From contig DIVI01000068.1 in assembly GCA_002423305.1 (NCBI GenBank), positions 1 to 5,896 of the forward strand: DNA of 5,896 nt, written 5' to 3'. Within the stretch, counting starts at the first letter, position 1; each line of letters begins with the position of its first letter. Positions 1 through 5,788 of the stretch are shown here, piece by piece. Below the pieces are notes generated by a model. The model did not search any database. It was not told where the DNA came from and saw only the letters and a list, made by a program, of their open reading frames with translations. The stretch is from Methylococcus sp. UBA6136 (lineage in GTDB: Bacteria > Pseudomonadota > Gammaproteobacteria > Methylococcales > Methylococcaceae). Made by a program: the position numbers and the translations under genes.

Positions 1-51
1 AGTACGGCGTTGTACGAAAGTTTGTTTGACACCCAGGGTATCGCGGCATAA
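1..51 (+). CDS. cysK: Cysteine synthase (O-acetylserine sulfhydrylase), C-terminal end only
   Basis: The window opens in a reading frame that gives 16 residues, STALYESLFDTQGIAA, followed by TAA at 49-51. The piece closely resembles the C-terminus of CysK-type cysteine synthases; E. coli CysK ends with a similar STALFADLF segment. The PLP enzyme CysK makes cysteine from O-acetylserine and sulfide in the cytoplasm. The next gene is a serine acetyltransferase beginning 5 to 23 bases downstream, which supplies O-acetylserine, and this supports the call. The catalytic part lies outside the window, so the paralogue (CysK versus CysM) and completeness cannot be judged. The identification rests on a short match plus context. 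Confidence 0.72.
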   Translation, partial: STALYESLFDTQGIAA

Positions 52-56
52 GCCGA

Positions 57-1013
57 GTGACCGTTCGACCGCCCATGACACTGGATCATCAAACACGACT
101 GGACATCGCCCCCATCATTTCCGAGTTGCGGAATGTAAGGGTGCGGTCCCTGGAACAGCGTCATCGCAAAACACACCCTCCCAAACTCCCCTCCCGGAAT
201 AGTCTGCAAACCATCATCGAGGGACTGGCCACCGTGCTTTACCCCAATCGTCTCGGGGACGGCGACGTGACGGATGAAGGCATTGATTACTACGTGGGAC
301 ACATTCTGGACGAAACCCTGCGCCATTTGCGGCACCAGGTCCAGCGCGAACTTCGTTTCACCATCGAGCAAACGGGCAATCTGAACCCGGATCGACTGTT
401 GCTTGCCAACCAGTCGCTTGAGTTAACGCGGGCTTTTGCCAAAACCTTGCCCAAGGTCAGGACGTTGCTGGACAGCGACCTGCAGGCGGCCTTCGAGGGT
501 GACCCTGCTGCCCGCAGTGCCGATGAGGTGTTGGTGTGTTACCCGGGTATTGCCGCCATCATCAATCATCGTCTGGCGCATGAGCTGTATCTGCTGGATC
601 TGCCTCTGATTGCCCGGATGATTGCTGAAATTGCCCATTCCGAGACAGGCATCGATATTCACCCGGGCGCGCAGATTGGCCCCAGCTTTTTCATTGATCA
701 CGGAACCGGGGTGGTCATCGGGCAAACCGCCATCATCGGCGAGCGAGTCCGCCTTTACCAGGCCGTCACGCTCGGCGCAAAGCGCTTCCCGACCGATGAA
801 AATGGAGTCCTCATCAAGGGCAATGCGCGCCATCCCATCGTTGAAGATGATGTGGTCATTTACGCTGGTGCGACGATCCTTGGACGTATCACCATCGGCA
901 AGGGCTCGGCCATCGGCGGCAACGTATGGCTGACCAAAAGCGTGCCACCCAACAGCAACATCACCCAGGCGCAGGCGCGTCAGGAACTGTTTATTCATGG
1001 GGCAGAAATTTGA
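57..1013 (+). CDS. cysE: Serine O-acetyltransferase, EpsC/CysE type
   Basis: Transfers acetyl from acetyl-CoA to serine, giving O-acetylserine, the committed step of cysteine synthesis. The 318-residue protein has a helical N-terminal half (about 45-190) and a C-terminal left-handed beta-helix of hexapeptide repeats (about 195-300, for example IHPGAQIGPSFFI and ATILGRITIGKGSAIGG). The catalytic Asp-His pair is D214-H215 in FIDHGTG, and the second active-site histidine is H259 in ARHPIV. The insert between them (AKRFPTDENGVLIKG) and the longer N-terminus are typical of the EpsC subgroup rather than short enterobacterial CysE. The last residue is isoleucine (GAEI), as in SATs that dock their C-terminus into CysK. 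The start is uncertain: GTG at 57 is the first start in frame after a stop at 27-29, and ATG at 75 is also possible. Neither has a good ribosome binding site, so coupling to the upstream cysK is likely. The gene sits between cysK and an encapsulin, matching known encapsulin sulfur operons. Confidence 0.93.
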   Translation: MTVRPPMTLDHQTRLDIAPIISELRNVRVRSLEQRHRKTHPPKLPSRNSLQTIIEGLATVLYPNRLGDGDVTDEGIDYYVGHILDETLRHLRHQVQRELRFTIEQTGNLNPDRLLLANQSLELTRAFAKTLPKVRTLLDSDLQAAFEGDPAARSADEVLVCYPGIAAIINHRLAHELYLLDLPLIARMIAEIAHSETGIDIHPGAQIGPSFFIDHGTGVVIGQTAIIGERVRLYQAVTLGAKRFPTDENGVLIKGNARHPIVEDDVVIYAGATILGRITIGKGSAIGGNVWLTKSVPPNSNITQAQARQELFIHGAEI

Positions 1014-1027
1014 GCCTCTTCCCATAA

Positions 1028-1042
1028 ACCGCCGATGGCGGT
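1028..1042 (+). other. Perfect 6-bp hairpin between SAT and encapsulin genes
   Basis: ACCGCC (1028-1033) and GGCGGT (1037-1042) are perfectly complementary around a GAT loop, beginning 15 bases after the SAT stop codon. No T-run follows, so it is unlikely to be a complete intrinsic terminator. It could stabilise or delimit mRNA ends between the enzyme gene and the shell gene, which must be made in many more copies. That role is inferred. Confidence 0.45.
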
Positions 1043-1055
1043 GCAACGAACCACA

Positions 1056-1069
1056 AGGAGGGTACTCCT
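1056..1069 (+). other. Small hairpin over an orphan Shine-Dalgarno-like sequence
   Basis: AGGAG (1056-1060) pairs with CTCCT (1065-1069) across a GGTA loop. The left arm lies in AAGGAGGG (1055-1062), an almost ideal anti-16S match. No start codon lies 5-12 bases downstream. The nearest candidate, ATG 1094, is more than 30 bases away. The role is unknown. Confidence 0.35.
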
Positions 1070-1113
1070 CAGGCACATTCGCGGGTTGTCGACATGACAA
1101 CCGAACTCAACAT

Positions 1114-1119
1114 AGAGGA
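1114..1119 (+). promoter_or_regulatory. Ribosome binding site deciding the encapsulin start
   Basis: AGAGGA lies 7 bases upstream of ATG 1127, an ideal Shine-Dalgarno spacing. The earlier in-frame ATG at 1094 has only GGGTTGTCGAC before it, with no purine-rich site at normal distance. This favours ATG 1127 and a 309-residue shell protein. Confidence 0.7.
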
Positions 1120-1126
1120 TTTGAAA

Positions 1127-2056
1127 ATGGCGGAACATGACAAAAACCAACTCGCCTTGGGCGATAACGCGGCACGGCAATTGGCCAATGCGACCAAAAC
1201 CGTACCGCAATTAGGCACCATCTCGCCCCGCTGGCTGACCCATTTGCTCCCTTGGGTGGGCGTCGAGGCCGGCATCTACCGCATCAACCAGGTCAAGGAT
1301 GCGTCCCGTGTGCTGACCTCTTGCTCGCAGCGCGATGAGAGCGAGCTACCGCAAACCTTCGTCGACTACGAAGAAGCCCCGCGTGAATATTTCCTGAGTG
1401 CTGTCACCACCGTGGTCGACATTCACACCCGAGTGTCTGATCTCTACAGCAGCCCGCATGACCAGATCAAGGAACAGCTGCGTCTGACCATCGAAACCAT
1501 CAAGGAGCGTCAGGAAGACGAGTTGATCAACAACAAGGAGTACGGCCTCATCAACAATGTCGCCAAGAGTCAGCGGATCAGTACCCGCACGGGCGCACCC
1601 ACGCCGGATGACCTGGACGAACTGATCACCAAGGTGTGGAAAGAACCGGCTTTCTTCCTGGCCCATCCGAGGACCATAGCGGCATTTGGGCGGGAGTGCA
1701 CCCGTCGCGGCGTACCGCCACCCACCGCTACCCTGTTTGGTTCCCCATTCCTGACCTGGCGCGGCATTCCGTTGATCCCCTCCAACAAGGTCAAGATCGA
1801 ACAGGGCAAATCCAGCATTCTGCTGCTGCGCACCGGCGAAAGCCGTCAGGGCGTGGTCGGTCTTTATCAGCCGGGTCTGCCGGGTGAGCAGGGCCTGGGT
1901 CTGTCCGTCAAGTTCAGTGGCATCAACCGCAAGGCCATCGCCTCTTATCTGGTGTCCCTCTATTGTTCGCTGGCGATCCTGACCGAGGATGCAATCGCCG
2001 TGCTCGAAAACGTCGAAGTGGACAAATACTATGACTACAAGCCCGAGTACAAATAA
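1127..2056 (+). CDS. Family 2A encapsulin shell protein (SrpI-like)
   Basis: HK97-fold protein expected to self-assemble into an icosahedral shell that encloses the downstream cysteine desulfurase. From ATG 1127 it has 309 residues, the normal size for the family; starting at ATG 1094 would add 11 residues without a ribosome binding site. Recognised SrpI-like stretches are the N-terminal arm (QLANATKTVPQL, then ISPRWLTHLLPWV), VSDLYSSPHDQIKEQL starting near residue 103 and leading a long charged helix with ETIKERQEDELINNKEYG, and TPDDLDELITKVWKEPAFFL from residue 159 followed by AHPRTIAAFGREC. The last of these, with LFGSPFLTWRGIPLIP after it, is the most diagnostic part. No cyclic-nucleotide-binding domain is present, which separates it from Family 2B. 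The end of the gene overlaps the desulfurase gene by 26 bases in another frame, suggesting coupled translation of shell and cargo. Family membership is from recalled sequence resemblance; cargo identity follows from the neighbour. Confidence 0.93.
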   Translation: MAEHDKNQLALGDNAARQLANATKTVPQLGTISPRWLTHLLPWVGVEAGIYRINQVKDASRVLTSCSQRDESELPQTFVDYEEAPREYFLSAVTTVVDIHTRVSDLYSSPHDQIKEQLRLTIETIKERQEDELINNKEYGLINNVAKSQRISTRTGAPTPDDLDELITKVWKEPAFFLAHPRTIAAFGRECTRRGVPPPTATLFGSPFLTWRGIPLIPSNKVKIEQGKSSILLLRTGESRQGVVGLYQPGLPGEQGLGLSVKFSGINRKAIASYLVSLYCSLAILTEDAIAVLENVEVDKYYDYKPEYK

Positions 2057-3026
2057 TCCCGAATTTACCGATGCGACAACCCCCAACCTGGGGGGCATCG
2101 ATGAGTGTGTCCTCGCGCAGCTGGCCAACGAGTTTTTCTCCGCGTTGCCCAGTGGCGGTTCCTTCTTGAACACCACTCCATCCGTACCGGCGAATCCAGT
2201 GTCCGCCGTCGACCTGCCCAACGAGGATGATCTACACAAGATTCCCGCCGGTTTGGCCGGTGTGTCCGGCCAAAGCCCGGTGAATTTGGCGCAAACTCCG
2301 ACACCCTCCGATGCGGACGCGGGATTTTATTTCCTCAACGCCATTCAGACCTCAACGCCCGGCGTACTGCCGGTGTTGCGGCCTGACCGGCCGGGATTTG
2401 ACCCCAGCCTGAGCTCGGTGGCACCCAATGCCATCTCCTCGGGACGGCCGTTGGCTTCGCCCAATCAGGCGGATATACCGGGCTCCCAGCATGGTTCACT
2501 TCCGCCACATACACCGGGGATAGAAATTGGCTCGCAGCCCTTTGCCGGTGCTGTGCCGCCGGCATCGGCGTTTAGAAAACCCGGCGAGGAACCGCTGCGT
2601 GCGTTCCCGGGCGTTCTTGCGGGCGCGGCGGGCATCAGTCCGCAGGGTGGACTTTCAGGGGCGGCAGGATCGCCGCATTACTTCCTGGATGGCGCCAACC
2701 CCGTGGCTCCGCGGACACCGACGGATCTCAGCCTGAAGCCGCGCAATGCGGACTTTGAGGTCCTTCCGAACCTCGGACTGCCTTTCTCCAGCAACACGCA
2801 CTATGAAGTGCCGTCCCTGTTGGCAGAAGGCACGTCGGAACCGTCTCTGGGAAGTCCGACCTCAAAGGGCAGTGAGAGGACTGAAAAGCTGGGGGCCCCG
2901 GCCGACACGTCCGGTCTATCACCCTACTTCCTGTCGGAGTCTGCATCCTTTACTCAGGCGCCAGTGCCGGTGGAGACGCACCCAGCGCCGGCGGGGGTGC
3001 AAAACACCGCGTCATCGCATCCTGGG
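2031..3026 (+). other. Putative encapsulin cargo-loading domain of the desulfurase
   Basis: This is the segment coding for residues 1-332 of the desulfurase. Most of it is low in hydrophobic content and Pro/Gly/Ser/Ala rich, which fits a flexible tether. Short hydrophobic islands stand out: VLAQLANEFFSALP at residues 27-40 (likely an amphipathic helix), then three YFL islands at 100-102 (GFYFLNA), 217-219 (SPHYFLDG) and 299-301 (SPYFLSES). Known Family 2A desulfurases have an N-terminal extension with a few conserved islands needed for loading. By analogy these islands probably bind the inner shell face. The DNA itself shows no tandem repeat. Confidence 0.75.
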
Positions 3027-4253
3027 TTTGATGTCAATGCTGTGCGCCGGGATTTCCCGATCCTCCGAGAAACGGTTCATGGCAAGCCGCTGATCTGGTT
3101 CGACAATGCCGCCACCACCCAAAAGCCGCAATCGGTCATCGATCGGGTGTCGTACTTCTATGAACACGAGAACTCGAACATTCATAGAGCGGCCCATGAA
3201 CTGGCGGCCCGGGCAACAGATGCCTACGAGGGTGCCCGCGAGAAGGTTCGGCACTTCCTGAATGCCTCATCCCCCGACGAGATCATTTTCGTCAGAGGCA
3301 CGACGGAAGGCATCAACCTGATCGCCAAATCCTGGGGTAAGCGCCATATTGGCAAGGATGATGAAATCGTTGTGTCCCATCTGGAACATCACGCCAACAT
3401 TGTGCCCTGGCAACAGCTGGCGTCGGAAACCGGTGCGCGTCTGCGGGTGATCCCGGTGGATGACGATGGCCAGATCCTGCTCGACGAGTATGAAAAACTG
3501 CTCAACAGCCGGACGAAGCTGGTCTCATTCACTCAGGTCTCCAATGCCCTGGGGACGGTGACACCGGCCAAGGAGATGGTCGCCATCGCCCATCGCTACG
3601 GGGCGCATGTCCTGGTGGACGGTGCCCAATCGGTCTCGCACATGCCTGTGGACGTCCAGGACCTCGATGCGGACTGGTTTGTCTTTTCCGGCCACAAGGT
3701 CTTCGGACCGACCGGGATTGGCGCTGTCTTCGGGAAACTGGACATTCTCAATGCCACGCCGCCATGGCAGGGCGGCGGGAACATGATCCAGGACGTGACC
3801 TTCGAACGGACGCTGTATCACGCCGCCCCTGCGCGCTTCGAGGCCGGCACCGGCAATATCGCCGACGCGGTCGGTCTGGGTGCCGCAATCGACTACGTGC
3901 AACGCATTGGGCTCGAAAACATCGGCCGCTACGAACACGAACTGGTCTGCTACGCCACCCAGGGTCTGAAGACGGTTCCAGACTTGCGTCTGGTAGGCAC
4001 GGCCAAGGAAAAGGCCAGCGTGGTGTCCTTTGTCATCCCGGGGTTCGATAACAATGAAATCGGTCAGGCACTTAACCGTGAAGGCATCGCTGTCCGAACC
4101 GGCCATCACTGTGCCCAGCCGATTCTTCGACGTATGGGACTCGAGTCCACCGTGCGACCCTCATTGGCGTTCTACAACACCTTTGAGGAAATCGACAAAC
4201 TGGTGGAGACGGTTCGCAAAATCCGGGGCGGGAGTTATGGGCTGAGCCGCTGA
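2031..4253 (+). CDS. Encapsulin cargo cysteine desulfurase, SufS-like, with long disordered N-terminal cargo domain
   Basis: PLP-dependent group II cysteine desulfurase that converts cysteine to alanine and passes the sulfur to an active-site cysteine as persulfide; in Family 2A encapsulin systems it is the enclosed cargo. The 740-residue protein has two parts. Residues 1-332 are rich in Pro, Gly, Ser and Ala, lack Trp and look disordered. Residues 333-740 match full-length SufS (about 406 residues). Catalytic features are H453 in LEHHANIVPW, the PLP lysine K556 in FSGHKVFGPTG, and the persulfide cysteine C694 in RTGHHCAQP. The K-to-C spacing of 138 equals that of E. coli SufS (K226, C364), so the enzyme looks intact. 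ATG 2031 is preferred: it sits 9 bases after GAAGTGG and overlaps the shell gene by 26 bases. An in-frame ATG at 1989 would add 14 residues but has GAGG directly against it. It differs from an Fe-S SUF enzyme: no sufBCDE genes adjoin it, and the extension marks it as cargo. Confidence 0.93.
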   Translation: MTTSPSTNNPEFTDATTPNLGGIDECVLAQLANEFFSALPSGGSFLNTTPSVPANPVSAVDLPNEDDLHKIPAGLAGVSGQSPVNLAQTPTPSDADAGFYFLNAIQTSTPGVLPVLRPDRPGFDPSLSSVAPNAISSGRPLASPNQADIPGSQHGSLPPHTPGIEIGSQPFAGAVPPASAFRKPGEEPLRAFPGVLAGAAGISPQGGLSGAAGSPHYFLDGANPVAPRTPTDLSLKPRNADFEVLPNLGLPFSSNTHYEVPSLLAEGTSEPSLGSPTSKGSERTEKLGAPADTSGLSPYFLSESASFTQAPVPVETHPAPAGVQNTASSHPGFDVNAVRRDFPILRETVHGKPLIWFDNAATTQKPQSVIDRVSYFYEHENSNIHRAAHELAARATDAYEGAREKVRHFLNASSPDEIIFVRGTTEGINLIAKSWGKRHIGKDDEIVVSHLEHHANIVPWQQLASETGARLRVIPVDDDGQILLDEYEKLLNSRTKLVSFTQVSNALGTVTPAKEMVAIAHRYGAHVLVDGAQSVSHMPVDVQDLDADWFVFSGHKVFGPTGIGAVFGKLDILNATPPWQGGGNMIQDVTFERTLYHAAPARFEAGTGNIADAVGLGAAIDYVQRIGLENIGRYEHELVCYATQGLKTVPDLRLVGTAKEKASVVSFVIPGFDNNEIGQALNREGIAVRTGHHCAQPILRRMGLESTVRPSLAFYNTFEEIDKLVETVRKIRGGSYGLSR

Positions 4254-4273
4254 AACCCTCACGAAGGCGGTAT

Positions 4274-4304
4274 AAAGGCAGTACCTGCACTGGTACTGCC
4301 TTTT
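4274..4304 (+). terminator. Rho-independent terminator of the encapsulin operon
   Basis: A perfect 12-bp stem, AAAGGCAGTACC (4274-4285) with GGTACTGCCTTT (4292-4303), encloses a TGCACT loop. TTTT at 4301-4304 supplies the U-run. It begins 21 bases after the desulfurase stop codon. On the - strand the stem is followed by TTTATA, so it may also act, more weakly, on transcripts arriving from the convergent chrA gene, whose stop is about 80 bases away. Confidence 0.88.
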
Positions 4305-4325
4305 AATGCTTGCGGCTTATGCGTT

Positions 4326-4334
4326 TTATCCACA
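4326..4334 (+). promoter_or_regulatory. Single consensus DnaA-box match (TTATCCACA)
   Basis: A perfect copy of the 9-base high-affinity DnaA box lies in the convergent intergenic region. No second box, AT-rich unwinding element or replication gene is nearby, so it is not an origin. It could be an isolated DnaA-binding site or a chance match. Confidence 0.3.
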
Positions 4335-4358
4335 GATTAGGACAAAGCCGGATTAACC

Positions 4359-4379
4359 ATCCCAACAGAAGATCCCAAC
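4359..4379. repeat. Short direct repeat of ATCCCAAC
   Basis: ATCCCAAC occurs at 4359-4366 and again at 4372-4379, separated by AGAAG, a period of 13 bases. It lies just beyond the chrA stop codon in the intergenic region. No function is evident. Confidence 0.4.
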
Positions 4380-4385
4380 TGTCAC

Positions 4386-5750
4386 TCAGGCTAAAAGCCG
4401 ACCCAATACCCCAATAAGGCCGGACATGCCAATGACGTAAATCACGCCAACCTTGTACCGGAACAGGGCGAGCGTGGCCGCGCCCATCAGGCTAAGGGCG
4501 ACAGCATCCAGCCTGCCTTGGAGTCCCTCCGGCCAGAGAGTGTGAAAGCCAAAAAAAACCGCGAGGTTAAGAATGACGCCCACAACAGCCGCCGTTACCG
4601 CCTTGAGTGGCGCTGTGAATTTGAGGTTGCCATGAGTGGATTCGATGAGGGGTCCACCCACCAGAATGAACAGAAAACTGGGCAAAAAGGTGAAGAAAGT
4701 CACCACCCCTGCGGCGAGGGCCCCGCTCAGAAATAGATGATCCGGGCCCAGCACCTGACCGGTCCAGCCCGCGACGAAACCGACAAAAACCACCATCATA
4801 ATCAGGGGGCCCGGCGTGGTTTCTCCGAGTGCCAGCCCATCGATCATCTGTGCCGGGGTCAACCAGTGGAAGTGCTCGACCGCCGCCTGATACACATACG
4901 GCAAGACGGCATAGGCACCACCGAAGGTCAGCAATGCGGACTTGGTGAAAAACCAGCCCATCTGCGTGAGCAGCCCCGACCAGCCCCATTGAACCCAGAG
5001 CGCGCCCAGTACCCCCGCCCACAGCAGCAACCCGATCATGATCTTCCAAAAGATACGCGAGCCCCGATAAGTCGCATGCTCAGGTACCGGGGTCGTGTCA
5101 TGGATGATGGCCGAACTCGACTCAGGCGAATAATCGGGGGTTTGAGCCTCACTGCCTACAATCCAGCGCGGAGCCCATCGCCCAAGAATGGCCCCGACCA
5201 GAGCGGCCATGAGCACGATCATGGGGAAAGGGAGACGAAAAAAAAATATGGCGGTGAACGAGGCGGCGGCCAGAAGCCACATGGCCCCATTCTTGAGCGC
5301 ACGGGAACCAATGCGATAGGCGGCAAAACCGACAATGGCCGTTACGGCGGGTTTAACGCCATACAACAACCCAGCGACCGCCGGCAGATGACCATAGACC
5401 ATGTAAATCCAGGCCAGCAGGATGAGAATCAGCAGGGACGGTAAAAAGAACAAGGTACCGGCGACGATTCCACCCCATGAGCGGTGCATCAACCAGCCGA
5501 TATACGTCGCCAGCTGCATGGCCTCAGGGCCGGGCAGCACCATGCAGTAGTTGAGCGCATGCAAGAAACGGCTCTCGGAAATCCAGCGACGCCGCTCCAC
5601 GAGTTCCTGATGGAGAATTGCAATTTGGCCGGCTGGCCCTCCAAAGCTGATGAATCCCAGCTTGAGCCAAAACAAGAAGGCTTCGCGCCGACTCACTGGC
5701 TTTAAGCCTGCAGTCTCAGAGTGGGTATCTGCTGCCGCTTCGATCTTCAT
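4386..5750 (-). CDS. chrA: ChrA-type chromate transporter, two CHR domains
   Basis: Inner-membrane protein of the CHR superfamily; characterised long-chain members export chromate and give chromate resistance. The 454-residue product holds two homologous halves, as in the long-chain type. In the first, FGG at 36-38 (GFISFGGPAGQI) and LPGPEA at 72-77 are the signature motifs. In the second they are TFGGAY at 275-280 and GETTPGP at 309-315. Several strongly hydrophobic segments are visible, for example FFLPSLLILILLAWIYMV and FFTFLPSFLFILVGG, and a hydrophilic loop of roughly 40 residues joins the halves. The ATG at 5748-5750 follows GGGTGATTTGA, a usable ribosome binding site. It lies 38 bases downstream of a probable alanine dehydrogenase gene on the same strand and is likely cotranscribed with it. 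Its substrate was not tested; chromate is the family assignment, and other oxyanions are possible. Confidence 0.92.
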   Translation of the reverse strand: MKIEAAADTHSETAGLKPVSRREAFLFWLKLGFISFGGPAGQIAILHQELVERRRWISESRFLHALNYCMVLPGPEAMQLATYIGWLMHRSWGGIVAGTLFFLPSLLILILLAWIYMVYGHLPAVAGLLYGVKPAVTAIVGFAAYRIGSRALKNGAMWLLAAASFTAIFFFRLPFPMIVLMAALVGAILGRWAPRWIVGSEAQTPDYSPESSSAIIHDTTPVPEHATYRGSRIFWKIMIGLLLWAGVLGALWVQWGWSGLLTQMGWFFTKSALLTFGGAYAVLPYVYQAAVEHFHWLTPAQMIDGLALGETTPGPLIMMVVFVGFVAGWTGQVLGPDHLFLSGALAAGVVTFFTFLPSFLFILVGGPLIESTHGNLKFTAPLKAVTAAVVGVILNLAVFFGFHTLWPEGLQGRLDAVALSLMGAATLALFRYKVGVIYVIGMSGLIGVLGRLLA

Positions 5751-5788
5751 TCAAATCACCCAATCATGATCTACCCATTCAAAATAAC

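Noticed and set aside
423..1100. Long open frame on the - strand, 225 codons
   Set aside because: It is antisense to the well-supported SAT gene and its product shows no recognisable motif.
1094..1126. Earlier in-frame start for the encapsulin
   Set aside because: ATG 1094 lacks a ribosome binding site, whereas ATG 1127 has AGAGGA 7 bases upstream and gives the expected N-terminus.
1989..2030. Earlier in-frame start for the desulfurase
   Set aside because: ATG 1989 has a purine run directly adjacent rather than at proper spacing, and would deepen the overlap with the shell gene to 68 bases; ATG 2031 has a better-spaced site.
1346..2239. Long open frame on the - strand, 297 codons
   Set aside because: It lies wholly antisense to the encapsulin and the start of the desulfurase, both with clear family identity; its translation resembles no family I recognise.
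3525..4109. Open frame on the - strand, 194 codons
   Set aside because: It is antisense to the conserved catalytic part of the desulfurase and no family is recognisable.
2031..4253. Desulfurase as part of the SUF iron-sulfur assembly operon
   Set aside because: No sufB, sufC, sufD, sufE or sufU gene is present beside it; the shell gene and cargo extension point to encapsulin cargo.
4254..4385. Origin of replication suggested by the DnaA box
   Set aside because: Only one box is present, with no AT-rich element and no replication genes nearby.
4737..5444. Open frame on the + strand, 235 codons
   Set aside because: It is antisense to chrA; the composition (very rich in Arg, Gly, Gln and Pro) is typical of a shadow of a membrane-protein gene.
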